Of a stretch of DNA of 64,000 nucleotides, positions 32,834 to 46,689 are shown in pieces. Source of the stretch: Megalonaias nervosa (lineage: Eukaryota; Mollusca; Bivalvia; Unionida; Unionidae). A program made the position numbers and the translations under genes. The stretch lies in contig JAECUM010001808.1 in assembly GCA_016617855.1 (NCBI GenBank), positions 1 to 64,000 on the forward strand. Direction: 5' to 3'. The notes beneath the pieces were generated by a model, which saw only the letters and a program-made list of their open reading frames with translations, was not told the origin of the DNA and did no database searches. Each line of letters starts with the position of its first letter. Position 1 is the first letter of the stretch.

Positions 32834-33057
32834 TTACCGTATATACTCACTTATAAGTTCAGTCAAACTGCAAACAACAAAGATCCTGATCTACCATAGC
32901 ACAATGCACCTGCAAATTAGGATCTATGTCACTTGTCTGTTCTGTGATTACTCCTAACAAGCTGCACAGACCCAGATCTGCTGGCACATTATGTGATGGC
33001 ATATCAGGGTCTGTGCAGTTTGCAGTTGATCTCAACTTAAGTGAGAATATACGGTAA
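32834..33057. mobile_element. MITE-1, best copy: 224 bp with terminal inverted repeats
   Basis: Left end TTACCGTATATACTCACTTA (32834 on) and right end whose complement reads TTACCGTATATTCTCACTTA (33057 back). Both ends continue into a CAAACTGC-type arm. Each half contains its own hairpin built of GATCCTGATCT..AGGATC and CCCAGATCTGC..GCATATCAGGG. No coding capacity, so non-autonomous. Confidence 0.75.
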
Positions 33058-33258
33058 TATAAGTTACTCCACGCAAATAGTTTGTTCAGTGAACTAACTT
33101 ATTTGTACCTTTTTTCCTTGAAAACTGATGTCTAAGTGATTGTGTTGAGTACCTATGTTAAAGTTCATGTTATAGAAGATTTTGGGCCTTAAGTACCAAT
33201 TGGGCCTTAAGTACCAAAGCCTTTCCAGCCAACAGCCAATCATATACAGTGCTCTTTC

Positions 33259-33500
33259 AGGAGCCCCAAGTGGCTAAGTGGTCTAAGGTGCTCACTTTTC
33301 CAGATTACTAACATCTCACCTCTGCCCAATGTATGACCGAGTCTCTGCCTGACCAAAGCAGGTATGTAACAAAGCATGCCAGTAGCTTCACTTGGGATGG
33401 TACTTCTCCCTGGGTATTTCCTCCACCAAATATATCGGAACACATGTAATGCCTATCTTGTGCTGCAAGATGGCATTAACCCAACAAAACAAAACCAGTA
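33259..33500 (+). mobile_element. tRNA-derived SINE, family A, diverged
   Basis: Head GAGCCCCAAGTGGCTAAGTG, a decayed B box (ACCGAGTCTC), the family body, and a tail ending AACCCAACAAAACAAAACC. Confidence 0.75.
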
Positions 33501-33604
33501 CTCCCTCATTATAATGCTGTCTCAGAGGATGCTATAAAGTGTATCTCCTTATAGTGAAACCACTTGATCATGAAGTACAGGATACATGCAATTTTACTGC
33601 CACT

Positions 33605-33862
33605 CAAGACTGCTCCGGTGGCCTAAGTGGTTAAAGTGTCTGTGGCCTCAGATGCAGGAGGTCACCGGTTTGAAACCCGGCCAAGTCATACCAAAAACTT
33701 ATAAAAATGGTACTAGCAGCTGTCCCGTTTGGTGCTCAGCATTAAGAGGTTAGTGTTAGGACTGGTCAGCCTGGTGTTAGGATAATGTGACTGGGTGGGA
33801 CATGATGCTATATGTCTGCAGCATGATGCCTCAATGTTACACACCACTATAAATTGGTACAC
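33605..33862 (+). mobile_element. tRNA-derived SINE, family B, plus-strand copy
   Basis: Head CCGGTGGCCTAAGTGGTTAA, B box GGTTTGAAACCC (one insertion from consensus), and body GGTTAGTGTTAGGACTGG with CATGATGC. It lies inside or beside a region with TTATAATG/TTATAGTG phrases (33503-33570 and 33870-33900), so it may have inserted into a small TIR element. Confidence 0.78.
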
Positions 33863-34734
33863 TGCAGATGACAGGACCCATGTTATAATGAAGGGCTTTA
33901 TAGTGTGCAAGTGCTTAATGGTCGTTTCTTGTGCATGATCCATCAATAAATACATGAATTATATACAAATGATCTAAATAATGGATGATTTACAGATTAA
34001 AAGCCTGTACTCAAACAGCAATTCCAATCTTTGAGTACATCTGATATCCTAAAAGTGTTAAGCATCAATCTGGATAGAACAGCCTATCATGCAAGAATAT
34101 ATTCTGCAGTTATCAAGTTTGCTGTCAATGTCAGCACAGTTCTCTTTCACATCAATGTTTAAAAACTGTCAAATTGGAAATGGTGCTGGCATTTCCATTT
34201 TAGCCAATGGTGTTATGCATCAATTATTTCACGTGAGTAGTGGGCTTACATTGTCTCCATTTCATGGCTAAGATTGAATTTTGTCATTCAATGGGGAATC
34301 CTTAAATGCAAACTGAATTTGTGATGGTCTTTCAAGTAGTTCTGAAGTAACATAAATGAGATGACAGAAAATAATCATCATCAGCTGACAGTCATATCAA
34401 TCTCTCGGGAACCTTTGTTTTTTTTTTTTTTATTGCCTTCTGTGCATCACTCACTGCATTGGATAAGGAGATTCACTAATGAACAGAGATATTGTGTAGT
34501 TCAAGCAAAATTATATGGCATCATTTATTTCCCACTGCTAATATGTTTAAAAATTTGATTTCCACATAAAAATCTTTCATAATATTCTCAAGATAACTTT
34601 TGCTAACAATGAAAATGACCTATATTCTTGGAGTACATTTATTTAAATATCTATTATTTATTACAAGTTATTCGAAGTTAACTGAAATTCACTGCTATTT
34701 TTCTGAGGTAATTCCAATTTGGATCCCATGAAAA

Positions 34735-34915
34735 TCGAGGCAAACTACAAACAACAAAAATCCTGATCTGCCATAGCATAATGTGCCTGATGATCAGGGT
34801 CTATGTTATATGTTCTACTGATTACTGCTAACAAACTGCACAGATGCATAGCTGGCAGATCTGGGTCTGTGCAGTTTGCAGTTGGACTGGACTTATAAGT
34901 GAGTACAGATGGTAT
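34735..34915. mobile_element. MITE-1, third copy, left end lost
   Basis: The right terminus GGACTTATAAGTGAGTAC is well kept. The internal palindromes GATCTGCCATAGC, GATCAGGGTC and GATCTGGGTCTGTGCAG are visible. The left TIR is degraded to CAAACTACAAACAAC. Confidence 0.65.
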
Positions 34916-35718
34916 TATTAACTGACAAACGAATACATTTTGCAAGCACTACTAATCTTTTTAAAACTTGTTGAGATTATGATGTTCAAATAAGAAATAT
35001 TGAAAACAGAAAGCAAGCACAGTCAGGGTGATGTTGTTTGTCAATCTGTGTATTGATTTGACTGTTCTCCATAAACTGGATGAAACTACAAGGACAACAA
35101 TCATATGGTAATACTGATATCGGCATATGTGCATTCTTGGTCTGTATAAAGTGATGCGCACTGCATACATTACTAGTACTGATTTCTTACAAAATCAAAA
35201 AGAAAGTTTAAAATAGCAAAAGTAGTATACAACAATTTCTATTTCTAGTTAAATTTATTATTCACAAATGTGTATTATCTACCTCATTATATCATGAGAA
35301 ACTGAAAATATAAAAACTAGAAATAATTTTTCAGCTGTTCACTACACAAAAGAGTCATGTAAATACAACAACTCATTTCATGAGTAGCAAAAGCTTGCTA
35401 TTATAAAGTAAACAAAATTTTAATTTTGAGAAAACAATTACCATGACCTTCGATTTGTGGTTCAAATTGTTGATCATTTGTTTCTATTCTTAAGAAATGA
35501 TGACATCAATAAATGTGTAGTGAACAGTTTGAAATTACGAAACTTAAGTTTCATTCTCAGCATGTTCACAGTCTGCATAATGAAGCCAAAGCCCTATGAT
35601 GACAAAAATACATAGGAAAAAGTGAAGAAAAAAAATACTGGGGAAAAAAGATGGACAGTAATAAAAACTGATACAGGTTTGCAATTCCACAATTTCTCCA
35701 AGGTCACTTAACAACTTT

Positions 35719-36285
35719 CCCAGTAGATGGATAAATATTAATTAAACACTTTTTCCCAGTAGATGGATAAATATTAATTAAACACTTTCTCCCAGTAGAT
35801 GGATAAATATTAATTAAACACTTTTTCCCAGTAGATGGATAAATATTAATTTAACACTTTTTCCCAGTAGATGGATAAATATTAATTAAACACTTGTTCC
35901 CAGTAGATGGATAAATATTAATTAAACATTTTTTCCCAGTAGATGGATAAATATTAATTAAACACTTTTTCCCAGTAGATGGATAAATATTAATTTAACA
36001 CTTTTTCCCAGTAGATGGATAAATATTAAACACTATTTCCCAGTAGATGGATAAATATTAATTAAACACTTTTTCCCAGTAGATGGATAAATATTAATTA
36101 AACACTTTTTCCCAGTAGATGGATAAATATTAATTAAACACTTTTTCCCAGTAGATGGATAAATATTAATTTAACACTTTTTCCCAGTAGATGGATAAAT
36201 ATTAAACACTTTTTCCCAGTAGATGGATAAATATTAATTAAACACTTTTTCCCCAGTAAATGGATAAATATTAATTAAACACAAT
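35719..36285 (+). repeat. 37-bp AT-rich minisatellite, 16 copies
   Basis: The unit contains CCCAGTAGATGGATAAATAT, TAATTAAACAC and a T-run. Two units lack an 8-bp TTAATTAA-type piece (29 bp). Copies are nearly identical, so the array is young. It lies in an MMUT intron. Confidence 0.92.
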
Positions 36286-37825
36286 CTTGAAGAATCCACA
36301 TCATTATTTATACACAGTCAGCTCTTGTTACAATGAGTTGGTTTCCAGTCATTCTGACCATCTATCAAATCTATCACCGTAAAGATCACTTCTTTAACTC
36401 ATGAGTTGCCTCCCTTGTTTTCACATTTTCTAGCCCGCATAAGTAAATGATAAATGAATGAACAGCACAGAAATAAAAATATTCTTTCAAAACTCAAATA
36501 TTCCTTTGTCAACTGTATTAAGTGTTCCCTTTACCCTCGTTTGAGCATCAGACATCCACAAAATAATTTGATCCTCCCATTTCTGACACCTAGACTTGCC
36601 TTTTATACTCAACCTGTCCCTTCCCTCCACCAGTCCTGACATTAAGGGGATTTGTCACTCAATCTAGCACCCCTAGGGGAAATGCTGTGTTAACTTCCCA
36701 TCCTTTATGGAATGTAAAAGTTAGTTAAGGCATCAGACATGTGTAGCTTACCCAAGCTCCACAGAAAATCAAAATCCTTTAATTAGCTAGATTTTTATTT
36801 GTAAAACATACAGTATATGCCCCAAATGAAGACCCCCAAAAATTTAGGTACAAAAAATTGAGAAACATAGAAAAACTTAGATTGTTATAAGGACATCAAG
36901 ATCCAATCAGGTCATCAAGAATAAATACATGAAGCAAACAAAATTTGCCTCTTTTGAATGCCTTTTGCTAAATTGTCCACTTTTTTCAACAAAGAGGTAT
37001 AAGTCCAAAGAAAACATTGATTTAAAATGTTATGTGACAATTACTGTAATGCCCCAAAAATATTATCATGTCATTTACAAACAATGACAAATGTGCCTAT
37101 CAAATTTCATTTGTCTACCTCGTTTTTTTTTTTTTTTTTTCATCAATCAAGGTGTTAGTGTTTAAAAATATATTCCAGTCAAACAAGTTTTAAAGGTATG
37201 TAAATTACCAAACACTTTGTGTAATGGCCCAAAAAATCTATCAAGTCATCTGCATAGGAACACACATGCCTACCAAAATTCATCTGTCTGCTTGATGGGG
37301 TTTTTGCTCAGTCATGCAAAGACGATTTACATAAAAAACCCTCAAAATGTTAAAATAAAAAGTTAAAACTGAACAAGAGGCACATGTGGACTGGATATTA
37401 CACTTAGGTTATTGCAATATGTCAGTCTGTGAATGACAATTGACACATTTATTGAAACTGAAGTGATGAGAAAAAAGCTTGAAGTGCATAAAAACTATAA
37501 TATTTTGTCTATTAATGTTGGTGTCATTTATCTTCTTTCCTAGATCATAAATATGGGACCACTTTCTCAGTGTAAAAAATTACTTGTTATTTATACAACC
37601 ACTATTAACCTCTTGACCTCTGTATCTATCTCTGCCCCCTTGGGAACAGGCCCTGATTTATAACTTAGATATTGTTCACAGCCACCCCTTAAAGGTATAT
37701 AGACATACTGCATACAGTGGAAATTAATCAGCATATTCAGTATAAATTCCAGGGGCTGTCCTTACAACTCTGGTGGCCTTCCCAGGGAATCAGAACTTGG
37801 AAACCATTGAGATCCACACCCAAGG

Positions 37826-37900
37826 GAGCTGTAGTGGTTCAGTGGCCAGGCATCAGACTTGCGACCAGAAGGCTCTGAATTTGATTCCCACCAACTGATC
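37826..37900 (+). mobile_element. weak tRNA-like segment, possible SINE head
   Basis: A-box-like TAGTGGTTCAGTGGCCAGGC and B-box-like GAATTTGATTCCC about 45 bp apart. No other copy is present in the window and no tail is clear. Confidence 0.3.
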
Positions 37901-40894
37901 AGCTTGGATCCTCATTAATATGCATGGATCTCACTCATATTCAATTTCATCTGAGGTCTTGACGAAACATGCTTATATACCAGGTCTTATCAGAAACAAC
38001 AACTCTAGAGTATTCACAAGATATAGGCTTGCAAATTTTAATCAGAAGCATGTTTTCTGGAGTGGTAACAAACTCTGCCAATTGTATGCAAGATCATCTC
38101 ATTAATAAATTTGTATCTTGCTCATCACCAATATTTTTGAGACCTTGACGATAAAAGAATACATTCCAAGTTTGATCAAACTCGAATCAGAAATAACGAT
38201 GCCAGGCTGGTAACAAGTTCAGCAAAAAGAAAAAAAAATGCAAATCTGTCCCATGTATATAAATATTTTGATCTCGCTCAGATCTGAACTCATCCGATAT
38301 TCTGACAATATACACCTATATTCCATGTTTATCAAATGCATTAAACACATGAACATGGACTCCTGAGTATAAACAAGCCAATTTTTATGGATATTAAAAG
38401 ATGGATGATATGCACATGGCCATACCAAACTGGCAAGATTTTCTGGCTGAGTGAGCTACAAATTTCAGTTATGGTAATAGCCTGAAAATCTAAATGTATC
38501 ATCTACTTACAATCACAGCAAATTTATCAAATTTCATGGCTCTAGGTTTAGTAGTTTTTGTGCCATCACTCTAAAACTGATTCAGAATGGACAGACAGAC
38601 TTGTAGACAGAGGAACACATAGCAACAAAACAGTATGCTCCCTTCTGCTATCACAGTGCAAATACACAAACTTTTCATCATTACCTGCACAGTAATTCTG
38701 GTCTATATGTCCACAGCACAGAAGTAAAACTTTAAACACAGACTACTTAAAACACAGTAGACCATTTATAGCAGTCAAGTGCAGGAATTTTTAATTTGTT
38801 GTCATTAAGATGGATTTTTTTTTAACCCTACCAATATTTAAGTGCTTGGCATTAAAGTCTTTGTCAACCTTGATAAATGCAATTCATATTCTGGTAAAAA
38901 GATTATTTATTATCTAAAATCCTAATGAAATACACTGTAGAGAATCATTTTAAACTACAGGTGATAAAGCTACAATAAACTGCCAGCCAATGGAAAGAAA
39001 TAATGAAACAAGGTAGGGCTTGCAAAAATGATGCACATTTTTGTGCATTCAGTAGATCTGCACAATGTTTTAGAAATTTTTGTGTATCCCAACTTTGCAT
39101 ATGATAACTGAGACCCTGACGAACAAAAAGGACAACCATTACTTCATTTTTTTTAATTACTTTAAAATGTTCAAATTTGTCTTCACTGAAACTGACATCC
39201 TGTGTCCTTAATAAAATTAATTCAAGAACTCATCAACATCAGATGACCATTAAGCAATCACAGTAAGCAGAAAATATATATTACATTAACATGTCTCACA
39301 ATGACAAATGATCTAATTAGGGTTGTTCAAATACTGATGAATTAGCTCCCAAGTGACTGAAATTGGAGCTAACTGTAATTGATCACCATGAATAAATGAT
39401 TAATGACAAATGTGGCCTTGCATTGCAAACTTGATGTATTGTATTTCAGATGTGACCAAGCTGTTGGGGTTTTTATAGCTCAGTGCAGATCAATTTTCAT
39501 GAGACAGGAACAATAATGGATGCAAGAGTTTGAACTATCACTTGTACAGTTACATATTTTACAAAATTATATATTGCAGTCTACATACTTCATGATCATG
39601 ATGTTGCTCCACCTGATATGAAAGATGTATCATTATTATTATTATTATTATTGTGTGCAGTGCATGCTCAACCATTTAACGATGTCATCATCAGCAAGGT
39701 GCAGCCACCAGGGAACTTTGTCAGTGGACAGTTATTCACAATGTGTGACATGGTCTGAAGAGCTCAACGGAAACAGAAAGAGTTAGTGGCCTGGCCCCAT
39801 CGGACAAGGTTGACTGCAGAACGACCCTGTCCGAAAGCGGCTCTGTGTGTATCATTGATGGACCTACTATGAAAATCTACCACTATCTATGCCATACACC
39901 AGTAATTAGTGCTCATCAATCATATGCGTTCAAGTTTCACTTGCACCTATCTTGACTTGCATACAATCATGTCCAAAATGTCCAAATCCCCATCCCCACC
40001 TCCAAAACCTTAGTGGTCACTTTATAAACAGACGGGCATGATGTAATTGCTGATTTTGATTTGGTTACCTCCTAAGGGGTGACATTCTTGGGTCACCTGG
40101 GATTTTTATACTGACATAAAGTTAGCTCTTTGTTTTCAAGGAAACATAAAATTAATCTGCATGCCTTACGCAAACCTGGGAAAATGGGGATAACAAAAGT
40201 TTAAAATTTCAGGTAATCTAGCACATTTTCATCTCTAAGGGAGTTACAGGTAACCCTGTAAATAAAACCACATGTTCGTGTGCAATAAAATATTGGCCCT
40301 CAAACTCCGATGCACTCAATATTAAGAAAAACAAGCCGACACAGATGGAAACAACAAATACAACTACTACTTTGAGCATTCTTTTCTGTGTTTTAACCTC
40401 ATTTTATTGTGAAAAGATGCATTGAAGATTGTTGCATTTTTGACATTGTTCCACCTTCTTTAATAACACTGAATAAAACAAAGGGCAGCATCAGCAAAAT
40501 ATATACAACCTAAAATTCATTATTATCACTATTAATTTCAAAACAAGAAGACAGATAGTGTGGACATCGGAAACAAACATTTTTTTTCAAACTTGAAATT
40601 TATAAACACGAGGAGACACTACTAAGATCTATATGCTAAGACTAGGGGCCAAGAGGTGCCTACATAGATTTCTAACCACTTAGCCTCAGCTTCACATACA
40701 GGCTGTTTGAGGATATGCAGTCTATGTCCAAATCACATGACAACTGAAGACTAAACAAAGCAATAATCCATCTGTAGTCTGTTTCATTTTTAAATGTTTA
40801 TAGGTTGTGCTAGAGATATCTTTAAGCAAGTGAAATGGATCGATTTCTATCCAAATAAAAGTACATGGCTGACTTTAGGAATTTATCTGAATAA

Positions 40895-41089
40895 TACTGA
40901 ACTCCCTCATGATAAGGCTCTTCATTATAACACTGTTCCTGATACAAAGCGAGTATGGTCATGGATTCCATTTCAATAAATAGTTAGAATTATAGATATT
41001 ATGTACTTTTTATAAGGCTGTCTCACTATATGGTGGTACATGTATTCTCTATGGTTTCCATGGACAGCATTATAATCAGGGAGTACTGT
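40895..41089. mobile_element. small element with 23-bp terminal inverted repeats (MITE-2)
   Basis: Left end TGAACTCCCTCATGATAAGG and right end AGCATTATAATCAGGGAGTA are inverted copies of one another with a few changes. No coding capacity. Related single ends occur at 33503 (CAGTACTCCCTCATTATAAT) and near 49376 and 60833; the last reads AGTGGAACCCATTATAACAC and recalls Tc1/mariner-superfamily (jerky/pogo-like) ends. Confidence 0.5.
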
Positions 41090-44000
41090 GGCAGTAAATA
41101 CTGTAGTACAAGACTTTAAGACACTATTTATTATCCCTCCTTACTCCCTCCAATACTAAACAATCTATACATATGCCCTTAGAATAATGACAAAGTTCAA
41201 AATGAATATAACAGTCCCTCTCCAATGCAATGAATTTACCCCATTTCTTCAATGCATCAAATTGACCCTTTAGGAAAGAAGGGAATGCTGCTTTTATTCA
41301 TTTGCATTTCTATTTCTTTACCAGTGTTTCTTTTTTTAAATTCTTTCATGTACCCCCCCAACACAAACACATTAACTCTATAAAGTTTTCTTTTTTGTTA
41401 TATGGCATCTCAGTACATAACAGTCAGCAGTGATGGACCCCACTTACTATGCTACAGCAAGTGAGAACTATGTATTTTGTGCCTTCTTGCTATGACTCCA
41501 TGTATAAAATTTGGCAAACCATGAGGCTCAAGTGGATCTGATATTACTCACCTGACAGATGTAAAAGCCAAATGCAAGAGCAGTTGGCCAAGAAATCTGA
41601 GTCAATAGGAAGATTTGTTCAAATTTCTTCCAGCACTGTTGATTGCATATGTCATGAGAACAACTGTTTCAAGGTTTTTCTGTTTTATTTTTTCATCCAT
41701 ATCTGATGGCACATCAGCACTATTTGTTCACAACTGAAGGTCCTATGCCAGGACGCTTTGTGTCAAAGTTGATCAAATTCTGTTCAATCGTATTTTGAGA
41801 TAAATATGAAAGATATTCAAGCTAGGACACTTTCTGTCAATGGACTAGGGCTGCTAGATCTTGGTTATGGTCTCAGAACATGTTCAAAACTTATTTTTAT
41901 ATTTATTTTCAAAGATGTTTCATATATTTTGTAAGGGCATAATTTTTTCTTTAAACTTACATTGTATTTTTTGTATTTACTGCATGTTAAGTGTAGAATG
42001 CAGACAATGTAGAAAATTCATCTTACTAGACTGGATTTATCCATATTAAACTACCTGTACAGTCATGACATAAAACATCATGAAACTTTCAAAACAGTCT
42101 CCTTATAAGATAAGTTGAAATCTCTGAAAATGTTATATTCATGCAATCATGTGGGTTACATTATTCTACATAAAATGGTTGTATTCTATGGCAGGTTGTA
42201 ATGATTAATGGTCATTTATGTGATGCTAAATCTGATATATGAAATATTCTCAAAATATCATGCAGTGCATGTCAACAACGATGCTTTGTAAGCCAGCAAC
42301 AGTTCACATGGTATGTAATTTTTTATTTTACAATTATTGCTTGCCACAAAATGAGTAAAGAATGAAATTAAATGAAATTTTACTTGATCAGACACATTTC
42401 ATTAGAAATTAAGGAAAATGTTCACCGCTGAAATAATTCATGGATTTGACGACCTGCAGGTCATTTGTTGTGTAACGATATGGACAACCCAGCTTGGTTT
42501 ATCAAAAACTTTTATCTGACTTGTATTATGGACAAATATTCCTCTATAAGGGATTTATTTATAGTGGTAGACAATAATGCTGAACTTTTGCTAATTTGAG
42601 AAAAAAATCGGCCATCATAGAAAGTAACTGACTTGAATGCACATATAGACACTACTGTACAGATGGTCTGCAGGAATTGCAGCATGGAACTGGTTAGGAC
42701 TACTGCACGTATGTCACTATTTAAAGACTGCAGAATGATTGAAATGACAGAATAAATAATCAATATTCACTACAAGGAACATTCTGTCTCTGCAACCAGC
42801 AAAAATACTGCCTGGGAAGTAACGACAGCGTATTAACAGTTCGAAAATCCTAAATCACAAAAATTATTTTCAGTTTAGTAATTACATTCTATGCAATTTA
42901 TAATACTGGATGTAGATAAATTTACATTAAAAATCATTTCTGCACCTGATACAATTCTTATATGCATTCTTCTCAATTATAAGGGACAAATATTCACCAT
43001 TTGATTCATAGCAAAAATAGATGTTTATGATGACTACTTGTAAAGCACACAAGTATACAAGTAACAAGTTTCTTCAAGTTTTACTCCACTTGCTTTATTC
43101 CTGTAACAGTGAGTATGCAGTGGCCATTTCTCATTGCTGACGAGTTCTGCGTACTCTGACAAATCATTTTCAAAAGCAGTCTGAATTATTTTAAAAATTT
43201 AAGATCAGGTCTATTTCACTGCAGTCTTTGTCATGTGCAAGACATGAAGGTTTTTACTTTTCATCATGGCTGTAGCAAGCCATGTTGCTGTTGACAATAT
43301 TAACAGAAGTTAATTTCATTCAGTTCCAATTGTGGACTGCATGAAGTGATGCAATCATCTTATGGTAATTTCCATCACTTTATTTTAATTTGGATAAATT
43401 TCCACAAAAAGGTTGCAAGCATGTTGCAAACATCTTCATGTAAAGGCGAACATCTGCATCAATTAAGACTGGTTACTGATTATCACAGTGTTAAATATGA
43501 AGTTGGTAACAAGCAGCAGTGTAACCAATCTACCTAAAACATTGGTTTTTGTCAGTCAAAAGTTCATCAATAAAATTCACATTATAGATAAAGAGCTAGC
43601 AACATGATGGGCATTATTTTGATGTTGCACCTTGTGAATACATCTTTCTCATTTGAGTGGACCATCAATGATTATTTTGCATTATTGGTGTAAAAGTACA
43701 ACCCAGATTGAACTTTGGCAAGGGCATACTGGGGTTGCATTTAAATTTGGAACTCCTGACATGTCATGTCTTGGTGATTTCAAACTTTTTTCTCCTACTG
43801 ATTCCTTTGACCAAATTCCCCACCACATGGAAACTTAGGGACTAATGAGGGTATAACAATGATTACATAGCAAATAATGTATGCTGACAAAACAACCCTG
43901 ATGAAAAAGCTTGAAGACAAAATAACTCTGTAAAATTAGCTCTGTTGTTGAACTTCATAAAATTTTATTAACTATCACATGGGACTTTTAATTATTATTA

Positions 44001-45514
44001 ATTCATTACTTAACTCAAAGAGCTTTCTGAATATCTGTAGCAGATTCAATATCAAAGGAAATGGAGTTCTTTTAACCAGAACATGTACAATAAAAACTTG
44101 AAGAAAAATAACAATTGTCTACAACATGCTAGCTGAATGAACCTCTACAATGTACAACCATCTGTATTGATTCTTGCCATCTGCTATCTAAACCGTAAAC
44201 AGCAACTCTTTTCCTTTGTGTGATTCTGTCTTCTCCAAAACTGATCTACCTTTCAATCAGGCATATGGAGATGAGGATTATGTTTCCATGCTAGTACACA
44301 TTTTAAATTAGTGTTTGTTGATCTAATTACAATGTCTGCACAAGTATATAGATTAATTAGTGTTTCACTATATTGGATACTGGCTTCGGGAGCCTAAATA
44401 CCAGGGTTCATACAGGTTTATGTGGGGAAAAAAAAAATCAAGGACAATTCAAGGACAGGATCCAGATTATCAAGGAGAAACACCGAATCATGATATAAGC
44501 TAAAATGCCTCTAAAATAGATAAAGTGAAAAGAATAATACAAAATAACTGTACTTGAAAGCAATCTGTATCTGCCATTACTTCAGTGGAACTACAAGTCA
44601 TAAAAAAATTTACAGTACCGCAATTGAAACTGACAGGGTTTGTAATTAATGCTGGCACCACAGACCCACCCCCAATAGCCCATAAAGTTCTCAGAGTATA
44701 AAATAAAAAACAGTGGGGGAAAGATACTTCTTACATGGAAAGAAGTATGCTTCATTAGCACTTTTATCACTTTTTTGAAGCCATTCTCTACTCTACATTT
44801 CTTCCTTTCAAATGTTTCATGAAAGGAACAAGAATCCCATTTATAGTGATGGTGCATGATTAAGTTGCTTTGTTTTACTTGCTGGCCCTTAAAAAAATAA
44901 CTGATTAACATGTGTTACACCCTTTATTAAAAAAAAAAAAAAAAAAGCTGTACTTTCAGAATTCATATGTTCAGGATGATGTATAAGGGAGACCACTCGC
45001 ACGTAATTAGTGAAATAGACACTGACTCACTGTCCACTAAAAGCTTTAACTCTGATTTTATTTTTCAAACTATGAACAATAAAGCAAAATAAACACAAAA
45101 ACATATGGTTTAAATATGTTATTTTGTTCTCATTTTCACAGAATTCAAGTATATTCAAGGACACAGTTAACCTTTGGTCATAATTCAAGCATATTCAAGG
45201 ACAAGAAAAAGGATTTTAAAATCCAAAGATATTCAAGAAGCGTGCGAACCATTAAAAAAAACAATGCAACATTTCATTTTTTGCATAAAAAAGGAGTCTA
45301 TACATTCTTTAATTACAATCTTTGCTCTAGCTTTCAGTCACAATGGCTTCAGATCAATGCCATGATCACCATAATCCCTTATAATTATTAGCTGCTATAT
45401 TGGGCATTTCTTTCAGAGCTATTATTTTGGCACTGATTTAACTGAGCTCTTTCTGATGGGACTTCTTTGTCAGGGCTTTGTTGTCAGAGTTATTTTACTT
45501 TGGGCTATTATGAT

Positions 45515-46129
45515 GGGGTGCCTGGATGGTGGCTATACTGGACATCAGATTGGCATCATTTCCATTCAGGACCAATTGGACAGCATACAAAGTCTATTAG
45601 TGAAAACCCTATGTTGACATCACCATCCATTCAGTAGTAGTCACACCAAGCTGTTCAACATGGTCAAAGTGCCAGCAATACTGGACATCAGATGGCACCA
45701 TTTTTGTTTGTGGACTGACAAGACATCATAAGTCTTCCAGTAAAAACTGTATCTCAGTTTGACTTTCTGTTTAAGAGACGTGTCAATAACAAGATTTTCA
45801 AGATGGCCACTATGGCGTATGAAATGGATATCAGATCAGCACCAATTTCATTTCTGACCAACTAGACATCACCTTAAATCATTTGTTGAAAACCCCATGT
45901 TGACATGATCATCCATTCAGGCGAAGTAACTACAATAAAATGTTCAAGACGGCCACTGTTGTGACCATACTGGTACCATTTTCATTTAGGACTTCCTAGA
46001 CCATAGGATGAATGTGTGTAAAGTTTCATGATGACCCTCCATGTAGTTTAGGAGTAGCAATAACAAACTTGTGTTGAACGACAACAGACCATTTTATATC
46101 CTCGCCTGGTCTATGACCGGTGTCACTAA
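45515..46129 (+). mobile_element. Helitron-like non-autonomous array element, copy 4
   Basis: Three to four diverged units (GGACATCAGATTGGCATCAT, CAAGATGGCCACTATGGC, CATCCATTCAGG) and an end section with TGTGTGTAAAGTTTCATGAT and TGGTCTATGACCGG..CACTAAA. Confidence 0.45.
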
Positions 46130-46344
46130 AATACTTAAAAGCTTAACAAATTGTTACAAGTTTTTGCAATGTCATAATGATCTAACATATGTAATCACAA
46201 TGTTGCAAATGTTATGCATTTGCAAATTCTGCAAGATATGGCTGGGTATGACTAATTCAATATGTCCTGGCTATTTTAAAGGCAAGGCCTAAAAACTATC
46301 TGACCATATAAGGAGAATGACATACCCAAAGATGCTGTACTTAC

Positions 46345-46472
46345 GGTCGACCCATCTTTTTCAGCTCCTTGATAAGCTCTGGTATAAGAGTCCTGTGCCC
46401 TGCAGCAAGGGAGCTAACTCCTACTGCATGAACATCTGCATCAACAGCCTGCTGGGCAGCCTCTCTGGGAGT
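46345..46472 (-). CDS. MMUT: methylmalonyl-CoA mutase, internal exon (cobalamin-binding domain, SxL motif)
   Basis: Acceptor ggatttcag, donor GTAAGT, 128 bp. It encodes [20 protein letters not shown], then [20 protein letters not shown] and GR plus two bases of a Pro codon. VSSLAAGH carries the SxL element of the cobalamin-binding signature, and the last helix is the conserved IPELIKEL. Entry phase 0, exit phase 2. The next exon begins DII. In vertebrate genes I recall this whole stretch up to FGPG as one exon, so the intron at GRP/DII may be lineage-specific. Confidence 0.94.
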
Positions 46473-46689
46473 CTGAAATCCATTACAGAGAGATTAGTAA
46501 CACAACACTGTTTCGTATGATACTTTGCAAATTAATATTAATTATAATAAAACACAAATACTTTTCAGTCAGTCATCACTGCAGAACCATACTTAAATTG
46601 GACAATAAATTGTTGAAATTTGTATGGACATAACGTCACATAACTCAATCTCAAAATCTCAAAGTAAATCAGTCATTCAAGCTGTTGTG

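Larger units (their letters stand above)
25450..46344 (-). other. MMUT: MMUT intron, about 20.9 kb, rich in repeats
   Basis: Bounded by donor GTAAGT (46344 down) and acceptor ending at 25450. It contains SINE-B (26.3, 30.1, 33.6 kb), SINE-A (33.3 kb), SINE-C (31.0 kb), MITE-1 (32.8, 34.7 kb), a second TIR element (40.9 kb), Helitron-like arrays (27.4, 30.8, 45.5 kb), a 37-bp minisatellite (35.7 kb) and a weak tRNA-like segment (37.8 kb). The remaining stretches (28.4-30.1, 36.3-37.8, 38-40.8 and 41.1-45.5 kb) are AT-rich, and I see no exon-like or gene-like sequence in them. Confidence 0.8.

Noticed and set aside
35719..36285. CRISPR-like array
   Set aside because: Units are directly tandem without unique spacers, in an animal intron; an ordinary minisatellite.
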